DNA of 64,000 nucleotides from Enchytraeus crypticus (lineage: Eukaryota > Annelida > Clitellata > Enchytraeida > Enchytraeidae). Under the pieces are notes generated by a model. It was not told the origin of the DNA, did not search any database, and was given only the letters and a program-made list of their open reading frames with translations. The stretch is from contig CAJHZI010000517.1 in NCBI GenBank assembly GCA_905160935.1, positions 310,001 through 374,000 on the forward strand, in the 5' to 3' direction. A program made the position numbers and the translations under genes. The first letter of the stretch is position 1. Every line of letters begins with the position of its first letter. Of the stretch, positions 11,072-22,559 are shown piece after piece.

Positions 11072-12160
11072 GTTTTTTATCTCTTTGTCTCTATTTTTCA
11101 GCCGTCCCTGTTTTAGTTCGCATTTGGCACAGCATATCCCGCGTAACTACACACAAGTCGCTTTTTTATAACTGAGAGGCTTTCTACTGCAGAGATTAAA
11201 TTCGTCATACCATTATGACGAGCTGAATGCAATAGGACATTATTATATGCCATTCTGTAAATTAAGCCTAACTAAAGTTGTTATAACATGAGAAGTTTTC
11301 ATCAGTTAGTCTGAACGGAAATACTGTTAATTATTCGCTCAATGGACAACGGTAGGGATATCAAAGAGTAGTCATGTGATGAATGTTAGTAGCATTGGTT
11401 ACCTCAGTCAATATTTCATAGACTTCTTGGAACAAGCCTTTGACATCGTTGTTGTAATAGTCGCTGTTGAATTAGAGGCAGAATCGCTAACCGCTGCATC
11501 ACGACCACACGCTACTTTGATGTTTCATTTTTCTGTCGACTGTTGATTGAAAACTTCCTTATTTGAAGTTGTAATCCATGGAAAATTTTCAATTCCATTA
11601 GTCAGTTGCATGCGGATTTCAAAGAATTTGTGTGAGCAGGAAACTTTCATATGAGATAAATTCGTTTACGGTTAATTGTGTTGATTGCTATACGCCATAG
11701 ACTACTACGATCGTCATAAACCGAGATCATTGAACTCTGTTAGCTTATGTTGAAGTGCCTAAATATAAAATGTAGTTTAGAATTTTTAAGTTTATAAAGA
11801 CAGTTTATCTTAGCCATATCAGCCATTACAATAAATATATCGTATTTGAAGTTTAGTGTTTTCAATTGTTCGTTATTATAGTTCATTTTAATCTCAAATT
11901 AGATTTGGCGATTGACAGAAATCATTGCTCGTGCTTTGTCTGGAACCCTGCAGTAACATTGCAGACAAAATGCCTGTTGGGAATGTCGTAAGACAGAAAT
12001 GTGCTTTCCATTGCCTTCCCAATCTCAACACTACGAAGGCGATTTGCTAATTATGAAGCCAGCTGAATTTTAGAGAGAAACGCTAGAGACTGCTAAATCT
12101 TATTATCAATGGAACATAAATAAGACTATCAGATATACATGTACGTTCGTGCACAGTCCT

Positions 12161-12162
<2 letters not shown>

Positions 12163-12207
<45 letters not shown>
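12163..12207. repeat. (CT)n microsatellite
   Basis: Twenty or so CT units. Confidence 0.9.
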
Positions 12208-12208
<1 letters not shown>

Positions 12209-12611
12209 ATAACGGTTAAAGGGTAGTTGCAATTCTGCTCACAATTCGCTGGCATTCATACATATAATAGTTATTCAAGTGATAATAAGGCTTATATCCT
12301 TACTTAGGCTTTGTCGTAAAATATGCAATTTTTTAAAGTGTAACTTCTGAAGTATTTTTCATTTCCGGTTTCAGCTTTCCTTATAAGCGGTGAAATTGGT
12401 GAACACAAATATGTATAACACTTAGGCCTACAGTACGTAGATTGCACTACTACAATTTTCAACTATTAATTTAAGAGGACGCAAAAGTGAGAAACAGAGA
12501 AAAATATAGAGATAGAGAGAGATGGAGGAAAAAGCTAAATTTAGGAAGCTGTAGCACAATATAAGCGAACGGTAATAATTGCATTAATTACTAATTACTA
12601 TTAATATAAAG

Positions 12612-12855
12612 CTATAAAGCCAAGGTTAACGTCAGTTTCATCTCTGGAGAGCGATATCAATGACGAGTAAAAGCTGGTAAAGCTAATGATAACGTCAGTT
12701 TCCTCGCTCGAAAGCGATGTCAGTGACGGTCGAGCTCAGGATTCGAACCCCGCACATACTGATTCACGGTCGATTATCTTGCTGACATCGCCACTGGCTC
12801 CAGCCCAGAATTTGAACCAGTGAGCTCAGGATTTGAACCCCGCACATACTGATCT
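12612..12855 (-). mobile_element. tRNA-derived SINE family A, two to three overlapping partial copies
   Basis: The body motif (AACGTCAGTTTCCTC) occurs twice and the reversed B box (GGATTCGAACCCC, GGATTTGAACCCC) twice. One copy includes the reversed tRNA head CTGACATCGCCACTGGCTCC. This is a local tandem or nested arrangement of the family at 62356. Confidence 0.65.
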
Positions 12856-13059
12856 GCACATACATATTAATATTACCGATATGGTCACTGGAGATCCAAA
12901 AGATATTAATATTAAAATTATTATTAATATTAATATCATTATCAATATTAGTATATTGCTATTTATTAATTTCAATAATATTAGTATTAATATTTTTATT
13001 ATACTTTTTATTCCATGTAGTTACATGCATATCATACGCATGTACAGTGCAGTAGAGTT

Positions 13060-13255
13060 TCCTTTGTTATGGTTGCTGCTTTTTGTAGTTTTCGTTATTT
13101 CCTCCATGGGTATTAGCAATCATTACCTTTTGTTGGCGCTTCAATAGCAGCTTGAAATTATTTAAGAATAACCTCCAAAACCCTGGGGATAATTTACATT
13201 CAAAGCAGTCGACACTGGTTCTTCCAGAGTGGTCGCTCACATAGTACTACTTAGA
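13060..13255 (-). mobile_element. 5S-rRNA-derived SINE, copy 1 (truncated)
   Basis: The reverse complement contains AGTACTATGTGAGCGACC, then CTGG and AACCAGTGT, which follow the internal C-box end of 5S rRNA (AGTACTTGGATGGGTGACC...). It is followed by a body shared with 14525-14690, with motifs GGTTATTCTTAAAT, GCGCCAACAAAAGG and GAAATAACGAAAACTAC. The part corresponding to the 5S A box is missing or too diverged. Confidence 0.55.
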
Positions 13256-13265
13256 ATTTCTTAAT

Positions 13266-13336
13266 TGCGTAGGGGTAACGTCATGAAGTTTTAAATGACA
13301 GATCCTGAGGTGAATTGAACCCTCGCGGGGAATGAA
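13266..13336 (+). mobile_element. tRNA-derived SINE family B, truncated copy
   Basis: Begins TGCGTAGGGGTAACGTCATG and runs to GAACCCTCGCGGGG, where similarity to the copies at 33742 and 50331 stops just before the B box. Confidence 0.55.
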
Positions 13337-13642
13337 TCGGCTGAAACTGTTTTATCGGTCAACGTATTTCAAACTTTAATGGTTCGACATAGGAACGAAT
13401 GCAACGTGATAATTAGGCACGCCTTAGGCGGCTTATACAGGCGAGGATGACCTCGAGTAATACTGTATAGCGGTATCAAAAGCTTATGTGCAATCCTATG
13501 AAGCTTCAATCAGAACGATATCGTCGCCGAAAGGCGCTTGTGCATATTATGAACGAGATGTCGCTCGGCATCTGAGCTGATTTCAGCTAGATGTGACGGA
13601 ACTATATCTTCTCGAGATCGGGCGGATAATGTCACCGTTAGA

Positions 13643-14047
13643 TTAAAACTTATTACTAATGTAAGATTCGACTAAGTTGTTTGCAATTTTGTACAGTAAT
13701 GCCAAATCGTTTCTCAGCCTTCGTAACTCTAAGAATGATAATCCACATAGTCTAAGTCTGTCACCATATGGTAAATTTGGAACTGAATTAAGAGTTTTGG
13801 TAAAAGACCGTTGAAATAGTTTCAAGTTTGATGATTCCAGAAATCGTAGATGGCGACCATTCAGGAGAGGAGAGCAGTATTCAAGAAGAGGTAGCACATA
13901 TATTTTAAAAGCAAAATTAAGAACTTTCAGATCTCCACATCTGAAGCTTTTTCGAATAACATATAATCTTCGCTTGGCTTTGTTAACTACTGAACTGATA
14001 AGGCTTGAAAAGTCTAGACCATAGGATGATGAATGCATAAAAATCAT
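13643..14047 (-). mobile_element. Non-LTR reverse transcriptase C-terminal fragment
   Basis: A 134-residue open frame contains the thumb-region motifs of CR1/Jockey-like elements: KAKRRLYVIRKSF, YVLPLLEYCSPL and YGDRLRLCGLSFLELRRLR, followed by DLALLYKIANN. It lacks the catalytic palm motifs, so it is a 5'-truncated relic. It lies between the two inverted 5S-derived SINE copies. Confidence 0.7.
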
Positions 14048-14427
14048 TCAGTAAGTCAATCGATCAATCAATAGGTCAATCGATTAAGTCAATCAATTCG
14101 TTAGTCAATGTGTCTGTAATCAGTTAGACAATGAATTATAAAACAGCGCCCTATACTATGCAGCATCTTCATTTATGCAATAGAACGAATCTTAACCTTG
14201 CAATATAATTCGAAAATCAATGCATTAATCTACAGGTTCACAAGCTTTCAATGTGAGATATCGGTTTAGGAACATCGAGGTCAAGCAAAATATATCGTTG
14301 CACCTTTATGTTGAAATGCAGTTAGGAGAAAGGTTGCAAATCTACAGGTTCAGCAGAAGTTTTAAAGGTTGAAATAGTTTTCAACATATGGCCCCTTTAT
14401 GGCCTCTTTCATAGGCGGACATCATCA

Positions 14428-14870
14428 TGGAGGCGGGATTTGGCGCACTGGATTAAGCTGTGTCAGTTGAACGAAGTTAAGCTCCATCGCGCCAGTTAGT
14501 ACTTTGTGGGTTAGTACCTTGTAAGACTGAGTGTTGACAGCTTTGAAATAAAAAATCCCGAGGATGTTGGAAGGTTATTCTTAAATCCGCCCCGGATGCA
14601 ACTGATGCGCCAACAAAAGGCAACGATTAATAGTAACTATGGAGAGGAATGATGGAAATAACGAAAACTACAAAAACAGAAACCACGAAAGGAAACTATG
14701 TAGCATATGCGATTTGTCATGTGTGTAACTATACGAACAAAAAAGCATATAATGTGCCTTCTCTATCACGTTAACTGAGAAGAGGGACGACAAATGACCT
14801 TAAGTTTGAGGATCCTCAACTGACCTCCAATGTATTTGATGAGACCAGTCCTCTATGATATATACAGTAT
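14428..14870 (+). mobile_element. 5S-rRNA-derived SINE, copy 2
   Basis: Bases 14470-14540 follow the internal half of a metazoan 5S rRNA: CGAAGTTAAGC (A box), a GGCC-like bridge, TTAGTACTTTGTGGG (C box) and a GACTGAGTGTTG end. The body follows with GGTTATTCTTAAAT, GCGCCAACAAAAGG and AACGAAAACTACAAAAAC. The last part, up to TGATGAGACCAGTCCTC, recurs inverted at 15826-15935 and in part at 14966-15012 and 55790-55920. This is the pattern of SINE3-type elements, which use a 5S-type internal promoter. It is not a functional 5S gene. Confidence 0.6.
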
Positions 14871-14899
14871 ATATATATATACCATATATATACATGTAC

Positions 14900-14956
<57 letters not shown>

Positions 14957-15028
14957 CATATATGTTGATCACTGACCTCCAATGTATTTGATGAGACCAG
15001 TTCTCTATGACATATATATATATATATA
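14870..15028. repeat. (TA)n array with embedded SINE-tail fragment
   Basis: TA runs at 14870-14962 and 15012-15028 enclose a 45-bp repeat of the CTGACCTCCAATGTATTTG tail. Tyr/Ile open frames here are artefacts. Confidence 0.85.
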
Positions 15029-15821
15029 CACTGTGAGTCAAAAAAAAACATGTGCGTAGTCTCTCGCTCATAACTTTTGTATTAGTGAGCCGATTTTTTA
15101 ACTTCTTGCATAGGTATAATCAGGAAAACATTTGCAATAAAATAACATTAAGTGACTCTGTTAATTATTATTTTTGTGTTGAAGCAGTGCTTGAAGATAT
15201 GCGCGACTGACAATATTCAGTTCAAGTAAATCAATCGCTACAGAATGTTTACAAATCCAGTGGAACTAACAATGAAACACACGAAACAAACAGTGTAATA
15301 CAGCTACTGTCAACTGTCAAAGCATATGCTCAAAATGTCCTCCTTTGGCGCGAATACAAGCACGGAGACGCTTGCGCTACTCATCTTTTGCGTTGTCAAT
15401 GACAGATTGCTGCATGTCTTGCCAAACGTCCACCAGGCGTTGCTTCAACTCGTCCACGTTATTTATTGTCTTCTTTTCGGCGCAATTTCTCTAATAAGCA
15501 ATCTAGCCCTCCCAGAATCCATTTTTTGTTGGAAATTCGGCAATCAACCAATGTGCACCATCACCCTTTAAGAGGTACAAGTTTTTTTATGAGCGCGTTA
15601 TCTTCATTAGTAAACACCATTTTAAAATTTCAACAAAAACAGACTATGTTTTTAAAATCGTCTCTTATTATCTAAAATAAACCAGAAGTGTCACAAAAGC
15701 GAGATTTAAGATTAATACTTTTCTCCTTCTCTATAATTCTGAAAATATTTTCAAAATCGGTTAACAATTGTCAAAGTTGTGCACGAAATACTGCGCACAT
15801 GTTTTTTTATGACTCACAGTG
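15029..15821 (-). mobile_element. Tc1/mariner-like deletion derivative (CACTGTGAGTC family, copy 1)
   Basis: Terminal inverted repeats begin CACTGTGAGTCA and end TGACTCACAGTG, and both extend about 30 bp with ACATGTGCG. The minus strand near 15325-15460 encodes a transposase C-terminus: VDELKQRLVDVWQDMQQSV, then DNAKDE, an in-frame TAG, and RKRLRACIRAKGGHFEHML. The catalytic domain is gone. A 610-bp relative is at 54966-55575. It is inserted in a TA array. Confidence 0.75.
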
Positions 15822-15825
15822 TGTA

Positions 15826-15935
15826 TACATTGGAGGTCAGATGAGGATCCTCAAACTTAAGGTCATAAAGGTCATTTGTCGCCCCACTTCTCAGCTAACG
15901 TGATAGAGGAGACGCATTATATGCATTTTGCATAT
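15826..15935 (-). mobile_element. Inverted fragment of the 5S-derived SINE tail
   Basis: The reverse complement matches 14745-14830 (CATATAATG...CTATCACGTTA, then AAATGACCTTAAGTTTGAGG). With 14745-14830 it forms an inverted repeat of about 90 bp that brackets the mariner derivative. Confidence 0.65.
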
Positions 15936-15960
15936 GTATATATATATATATATATATATA

Positions 15961-16902
15961 CAGGGTGTGTAAAACAAGTGATACCACCTGAAAAAAGTTT
16001 GAATATCTCAGGCTCTTGTTAATATTTTCAAATCAAACTTTTAACTATTACAAAAGGTCTAATGTTCGATAGGGTGGAAAATTTTCATCCATTTTAATAC
16101 ATAGATTGGCCAGTTATGAAAGTCTCAGCAGAGCAACCCCCCCCTTAGCTGCATCTACTGTAAATAAAAAATGTATTTCATTTAATTTTTTGGCCCTGGA
16201 AAGGGTCATTGTGGTGTTTCAGAAAGGACCACATGTGTCTGCTAGCATTACTGACTATTCGATATGCTTTCCTCCAGCTGCTACGCAGGACTGCAGTAGC
16301 TTTGGAAACGCTAGGACAGCCCTGTTAATTCTAGCTTGGGGCAGTATCTCCCAAATTTATTGTAGTACTTCCTGCAGTTTTGTCTTGCTTTTAGGCTTCG
16401 ACTGGTGTTTTGATAGAGATGCAGCTGGTTCCCCAGACATGGTAATCCAGAGGATTTTGTTCGGGAGAGTTTGGAGGCCATTCATTATTCTTGATGAAAT
16501 TCGGATTTCTCTCGCTGATCCATTCCTGTGCATGACGAGAAACATGAGCCGGAGCATCATCCTGCTGAAAGATGAAACCATTTGGTAGAAGAGCATTGCA
16601 ATCTTCAAACAGCTTGGGAAATAAAGTATTGACGTAATACTGAGCGTTCACCTTTGCCTTCTTGTCAATGAAATGCAATTTGCCCTTACCGTTGTAGCAA
16701 ACGCCATTTTTAGGTAAAAAATTGGGGATTGCTCTGCTGAAACTTGTATAACTGACCATTCTCTAAATTAAAATGGATGAAAATTGGCCAACCCATCAAC
16801 AAATATTCCTTTAGTAATTGGTGAAAGTTTGATTTGAAAATTTTAACTATAGCCTAAGATATTCAAACCTTTTGCGGGTGTTATCACTTTCTTTTACTCA
16901 CG

Positions 16903-16904
<2 letters not shown>
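15961..16904 (-). mobile_element. maT-like (DD37D) mariner deletion derivative, copy 1
   Basis: Imperfect terminal inverted repeats of about 50 bp begin CAGGGTGTGTAAAACAAGTG and end TTTTACTCACGCTA. The minus strand encodes the C-terminal half of a mariner-superfamily transposase: KAKVNAQYYVNTLFPKLF, GFIFQQDDAPAHVSRHAQEW, then WPPNSPEQNPLDYHVWG. The spacing from QQD to the D of PLD is 37 residues, the maT signature. The first catalytic D and the DNA-binding domain are deleted, and frames are broken near 16390-16480. It sits between TA arrays. A sister copy is at 35451. Confidence 0.8.

Positions 16905-16951
<47 letters not shown>
16905..16951. repeat. (TA)n array
   Basis: About 23 TA units at the right end of the maT-like element. 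Confidence 0.9.
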
Positions 16952-16955
<4 letters not shown>

Positions 16956-16965
16956 AAACCCACCG

Positions 16966-17335
16966 TGTTGTGCTCGGGTGTGGTTGGACCACTGCTGAAT
17001 AGGGCAACCGCAAACAATCTGCAGCGTGTACGCAAGAGGTGACTAAAGGCAGGAGCTGAGGACGGCAAGAGGGGACCCACCTAACCATGAAATATTTTCC
17101 CCCATGATTAAATGGTAATTAACCCATCTAACTGAGGAAGGCAACGGGAAACCACCTCTGAAGCAATACTTTCCCCAAATTATAGGCTACATTAGGTATG
17201 GATAAGGCATAGTCTTTGTGAAGGGATGAATTTGTTGATCTAAGGAGTGCTCTTATGGAGCGAGAAAACAGACTTTGAGTATGAATATGTACCTTGAACC
17301 TGCCACTTGGCAGTGCACTGAAGAAGATATATATT
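16966..17335 (+). repeat. Dispersed repeat, RTE-LINE-like 3' block (copy 2 of 3)
   Basis: Contains the block also seen at 4255-4510 and, inverted, at 19010-19280: ACGCAAGAGGTGACTAAAGG, then AACTGAGGAAGGCAACGG, then CCTGCCACTTGGCAGTGCAC. At its right end it is fused to a CR1/L2-like LINE. Confidence 0.6.
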
Positions 17336-17900
17336 ACTGTAATTCATTATTTTATACAGTAGATTGCCTTCTTCTCTCAATTTGCACGTACGCTAATCTC
17401 ACTCTCTTTCTATACTTCGCAATCTTCACTGGCTCCCTGTTAATCAAATATAAAATAGCACTATTAACTTTCATAACTCAGAGATTGGGCAAGCCTTCTT
17501 ACTTATCTGAAATTCGTCTTCCCTATCGTCCCTCCCGTGCACTTTGTTCCAATGATGCCAATCATCTCTCTGTTCCAAATACTCTCACATCATTGGGCAG
17601 ACGTTCATTTTCTTATCCAGCACCCACAATCTGGAACTCTTTGCCTATTTATCTTCGCTCTTATTCTTCTCTTTCAACTTTCTGTAGTAAGCTTAAGAAT
17701 TACCTTTTCCCACCGTAGATTTAATCGATCTACCTTGACCATTTTTGATCACCGGACCGGCTTTTGTTTAGGACCCTTCTTCTCCTCAGCACATTTCTTT
17801 TGCAGATTGATTTGGGTGAATTTATCTGTAGCGATGTATGCTGTGGGGACGTCCCTGACATCATCCTTGGATGAGGAAACGGACGTTAAACCTTTATTAT
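17336..17900 (+). mobile_element. CR1/L2-like LINE 3' fragment
   Basis: Encodes IKYKIALLTFITQRLGKPSY, then LSEIRLPYRPSRALCS and LGRRSFSYPAPTIWNSLPIY, the C-terminal reverse-transcriptase signature of CR1/L2-like elements. The 3' tail (GGGACGTCCCTGACATCATC, GGACGTTAAACC) is complete and runs into a TA array. 5'-truncated. Confidence 0.75.
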
Positions 17901-17944
17901 ATATATATATACGTATATATATGTATATATATATACATATATCA

Positions 17945-18700
17945 AATCAATTAAATGAATAAAAACTTGAACTTTATGCCTAAAGTCCATGTGTAATGTT
18001 ATAGTCCATGTGTCTAGTGAAATAGAAATAGTGTAAATAGTAAAAGTAGTGTCAAATAGTGTAAATATCTAAGGAGCAGTGATAAAAATGGAGTCTTTTA
18101 AGATTGATGTGTCCTTTTTAAAGATTTACTAACATTCACATGTAAAGACTCTCGTCCCCCATTCTCTACAAGTTTACTAAAGTAAGTTTTGATAAGAATC
18201 TCCTATATTTCATTCATCTAACTGATAACAAGAGAATCTCGACCATCAAGCTAAATGCTCCAGAAAAATTAACATAAATCGAGCTTGACTATTAGTACAA
18301 CAATGATATGCTATAGGTTGAAAAACAATCGCTTTGCTAGACAAGCAGACAATTGACGTTGAGACATCGATGCCGTATTAAGATGTGTCTGCTTATTATC
18401 AACGCAATGTAATTCTCTGTCACAGTGAACTCAATAAGAAGTTAGAATACTCACTCAGACAGATGACTCCCAGATTCACTCTGAGCTCTGAGCTAAAACA
18501 ACTGAGCAGCAGCAGCTCATCATATCAGCAAGGTGATCAATGCAGTAATTACTGGAATAGTATTCTCTCTCCATATTTGAGTCCTTTTAGCTTTAGTTAG
18601 GTTTTTGCTGATGATATAAATTGAACTTTTGTTATTGAAGTTATTTGAATTACACTTACAATGTAGCAACAATTGCTGCATTGCCGGCCTATTTGCGGGC
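17945..18700. other. Spacer between inverted composite repeats, no gene seen
   Basis: AT-rich DNA separating the plus-strand composite (16966-17900) from its inverted partner (18705-19285). No recognisable exon or element. Confidence 0.5.
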
Positions 18701-18704
18701 ATCC

Positions 18705-19285
18705 TCTTCTTCTTCTTCTCTCCAATGATGCGTGAGTATTTGGAACAGAGAGATGATTGGCATCATTGGAACAAAGTGCACGGGGGGGACGATAGGGAAG
18801 ACGAATTTCAGATAAGTAAGAAGGCTTGCCCAATCTCTGAGTTATGAAAGTTAATAGTGCTATTTTATATTTGATTAACAGGAAGCCAGTGAAGATTGCG
18901 AAGTATAGAAAGAGAGTGAGATTAGCGTACGTGCAGATTGAGAGAAGAAGGCAATCTACTGTATAAAATAATGAATTACAGTAATATATATCTTCTTCAG
19001 TGCACTGCCAAGTGGCAGGTTTAAGGTACATATTCATACTCAAAGTCTGTTTTCTCGCTCCATAAGAAAACTCCTTAGATCAACAAGTTAATCCCTTCAC
19101 AAAGTCTATCCCTTAGCTTGGGAAAAATATGGCTTCTTAGGTGGTTTCCCGTTGCCTTCCTCAGTTAGGTGGATTAATGACCATTTAATCATGGGGAAAA
19201 TATTTCATGGTGAGGTGGGTCCCTTCTTGCCATCCTCAGCTCCTGCCTTCAGTCGCCTCTTGCGTACAAGCGGCAGATTGTTTAC
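18705..19285 (-). mobile_element. Inverted partner of the 17000-17570 composite (CR1-like LINE plus RTE-like block)
   Basis: The minus strand encodes LTFITQRLGKPSYLSEIRLP and YRPPRALCSNDANHLSVPN, then continues without a break into the block with GCCACTTGGCAG and the AGGCAACGGGAAACC motif. The LINE/block junction is the same as at about 17335, so the two loci copy the same composite. The LINE end is cut at about 18715. Confidence 0.7.
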
Positions 19286-19394
19286 ATGCATCTAGCATGT
19301 TTAAATACGCTTAAACCAAATTTTAATCTTCATTGGAACTATTTCTGACATTTAATATCATCTGAACGCGCTTTGTTAACACTTTATTGAAAAG

Positions 19395-20465
19395 TCATCA
19401 TCATCATCATCTTCCCTTAACCCCCGGTTTAACTAGGGTCGGGATACGAATAGACTTTCTTCAGTCCTCTCTGTCCTACACCATTTCATCAGTCAATCCC
19501 CTATTTTTCATGTATTTCTTAATTACCGCATCCCACGTCAATTGTGATCTACCTCTCTCTAGCTTAAAATTCAGCTCCTCCTTCCAACCTCTCTTTACTA
19601 CATCCTCATCTGCCCTTCTCACAATATGCCCATACCGTCTCAATCTCGACTGAGCCAGATTATCCCTGAATATTCAAATTCATCCAATTTATAGAAAAGT
19701 CAATCCATATAAATAATAATTAGGTTAAAGATTAAGTTACCTCTAACAAACTATTCACTATTTTTCATGTAAAGATCCACACAACCTAGCATACCCTTGC
19801 ACAACAATCGGCATGCCCATGGTATGTAACTTCTCTATATATTTCTATCCTCTGCCTTTCTCTTCATATCAGCATTTGAGTTACTTATAAATTCATCCAT
19901 TATCTTAAGTCTCGGTCTTCGTTTAACCTTTTTCCTTCCGTTCTTAACTCAATTTCCTCTTTCGGCAAAACATTCCCTCTCAGTAAATGACCCGTCCAGT
20001 TCTTCCTTCTATCCTTATGATATCCTTCAATCGTCTCTTTATACCAACCCTATTTAGCACTTCTTAGTTCGAAATTTTTTCAGTCCATTTGATCTTCTCC
20101 ATTCTTCTTATAGCCACATTTCGAATGTTTCTAGTTTTCCAATATTCTCTTTTCTTAACGTCCATGATTCACAACAGTACAGTAGCCTGGTCTACACTAA
20201 GTCCCAATAATTTCGCAGCTTTCTTCAAACGTTTTGTTTGTAATGCTTTCCTCTTACTGAAGACCTCTTTTGCGTGAGCAATTTTATATTTTATTTCTGT
20301 TCCACATTTCCCATCTTCTGCTAATTAGTGTCCAAAATATTTGAAACTTTTAACCTGTATTAATTTCGTACCTTATATTCATATACCGACTCTTCCTCCT
20401 TTCCTAGACTCTCTCATCACTGGATTTTATATGAATTTGCATTTGATCCTTTAATGCAGTACTTT
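19395..20465 (-). mobile_element. RTE-like LINE fragments, minus strand
   Basis: On the minus strand 19410-19665 reads like the end of an RTE-type ORF (RLRRYGHIVRRADEDVVKRG, then KLERGRSQLTWDAV). The stretch 19840-20460 holds further frameshifted pieces with a CGNGTKLIQVKSFKYFGH-like motif. No catalytic motif survives. Confidence 0.5.
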
Positions 20466-20639
20466 TCAGGCCATCCACAATTTCTGTAAACACATTTCAT
20501 TACCTGCAGTCATACATTGCTCATTGACAAATCGCAAAACGAGGCGCATTATGGGAAAAAAATAGTTGAAAATAGCACAATGCTGAAATAACCACAGTGA
20601 TGGAAAAATATAAGGTAAACAAAACAGGAGTAGGCAGCG

Positions 20640-20800
20640 GATGACGTTCACTAAGAGTTTAAGAAATGGATGCAGACAACGGGAGAAGAAATGGTCAGAG
20701 CTATAATGGACAGAGACATATGGTGAAACATGACAATGGCACACTAGGCTTGAAAGAAGCGCAGCGCCTGCGGAAGAAGAAGAATTGTTATAAAGCACAG
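20640..20800 (+). mobile_element. RTE-like LINE 3' tail (38565 family)
   Basis: Resembles the plus-sense end of the element at 38565-39460 (GGTCAGAGCTATAATGGACAGAGACATA, with its middle altered) and ends in the GAAGAAGAAGAA tail of that family. Confidence 0.5.
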
Positions 20801-21429
20801 AAATCATTGCCACAAGATAGAAGAGTAGCGTCTTACAAAAACGTACAATTGTCGGTTGATTCAATTCACAAAATTTCTGAACCTAACCGACAATTTCCCG
20901 AACTTTTTCGAATACAAACGCCACTTGTTAACAAAATGCTTAGGCAACAACGTAATTAGAGTGCTACTGTCGTCCATGACAACATTGAACACTATGGTAC
21001 CAAATTCAATCCGACGTGCAGAGTGTGGGTTCCAAAATGATGCAAACCAAAATTCGGGAAATCAGCCCAACGAGGTGTACTTGTGGAATGGACGTTTGCG
21101 TGTCGGTCTCAGTTCCTGTGCAATGGGTGGATAGGAGAGGTCAAAGAGAAAAGCTTTTAACCGCTTATGAAACTGTTTATAAAGAATGAGAGAATGAGCA
21201 GGAGCAGGAGAGGAGGTGCGGAAAGCAGAAGGAAAAGAATTCCGGATCAGATTAGCATTAATAAAAACGCAACGACCTTGTAATTTTTCAGCAGCATTTG
21301 TTTGGGTTGCCATAATTGCATGCATTGGCTATGTATCTTATTTACTATCCGATGATATATTTCTATCTTAGTGCATTGATGTAGTGCAGGAGAGCGGTTG
21401 CACTAAAATCTTTATACAATCTTTGTCTT

Positions 21430-21860
21430 CGTGGAATTCTTTAAACTTTTTATTATTAATTCTTTCCTCATACTGAAGGACTATTTTGCTTGAGCAAATC
21501 TACATTTTATTTCTTTTCCAAATTTTCGATATTCTGTTATCGTGTGTCTTAAGTATCTAAAATTCTTTACCTGTTCTGACTTAGTATCATCTATTTCTAT
21601 ATTGATTCCTGCTTTTCTAAACAATCTGATAACTTTAGTTTTCTTGATATTAATTTTCATGCCATACTTTATTGCAGTAAAGTTCCGGCTATCGACAATT
21701 GTCTGTAAACCTACTTCACTACTAGCAATTATACCTTGCACATCGGTAAATTCTATATATTTTCTAAGTTTACTTTCTTTCTTTCGTCCATGCAACCCAT
21801 AGTTTCAGTCATCACTGCCTCTTGATTAAATGAAAGTGGTGACATGCAAAGTCTTAGCTT
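21430..21860 (-). mobile_element. RTE-like reverse transcriptase fragment
   Basis: Encodes AIKYGMKINIKKTKVIRLFR and EQVKNFRYLRHTITEYRKFG, matching RYGMKINIKKTKVMR and [18 protein letters not shown] in the copy at 37560. The YADD region is missing. Confidence 0.65.
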
Positions 21861-22417
21861 ACTTCCAGTCCTATTCAACTCCAGTTGAAGGTGTTTGAAA
21901 GTTGCCTTTTGATTCGTGTAAAGATTCATAATTAATCCATTATCTCTCCAGTCCACTTCTATTCTCTCAAATTCCTAACATCTTCACAAAGTATACCCTG
22001 TCAAAAGCTATATCATTATAAAGAAAGAATGTAGAAACCTCAGTTTCCTGCTCTAAGCTGCTTTCACATATGATTCACATTAGGCCTACCCTGAAGCTTC
22101 CCTTATACCGTATTTTTTTCTAACTCGAAATTGTGATTTGCATAATATATTTTCTGCCTTTGACTGAATGCGTTCTGATTATGTTTTTCTAAGTAATGCG
22201 TTCTTTTATTAAGTTTAATATGATTTTTGACGCGTGTGATATTAAGCTCATTGCCCAACATTCCACTGCATTTTATTTTTTTGTATTTGGGATAATTGAA
22301 GATCTGGTAAAGTTCTTTTTCAAAATACCGGCATTATATAAGTCTATGCATAGATTCACTAGCTTTTACAGATATAATAGTTTTAACAGTTGATATTGTA
22401 CAAGTTATGAAATTTAA

Positions 22418-22545
22418 ATCTAAAGCCGATGTCAGCGTCAGCTTCAGCTCGAAAGTGATATATGTCACGGTGAGCCTAGGTTTGGAGCCCCGCATTTACT
22501 GATCCGCAATCTGATATCTCTCTGACATCCTTCGCCAGTTACATT
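22418..22545 (-). mobile_element. tRNA-derived SINE family A, diverged copy
   Basis: Body (GTCAGCGTCAGCTTCAGCTC), reversed B-box region and reversed head with TTCGCCAGTTA are recognisable but decayed. Confidence 0.5.
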
Positions 22546-22559
22546 TCGCAATTAAACGA

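Larger units (their letters stand above)
10090..13060. other. Non-coding spacer with two (CT)n arrays
   Basis: Apart from (CT)n at 11014-11066 and 12163-12207 and SINE pieces at 12612-12855, I see no supported gene. A short frame at 10440-10570 (KWFQFPKSNQLAHTTR) followed by one at about 10700 (MDSKLYEEFHEILHEDY) looks protein-like. It matches nothing I recognise and has no convincing exon structure. Confidence 0.5.

Noticed and set aside
14428-14560. Functional 5S rRNA gene
   Set aside because: Only the internal half resembles 5S, with substitutions and deletions. It is followed by a dispersed body and has no T-run terminator, so a SINE is the better call.
16106-16588. 160-codon plus-strand frame
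   Set aside because: It is antisense to the decayed maT-like transposase, whose QQDDAPAH and WPPNSP motifs are on the minus strand.
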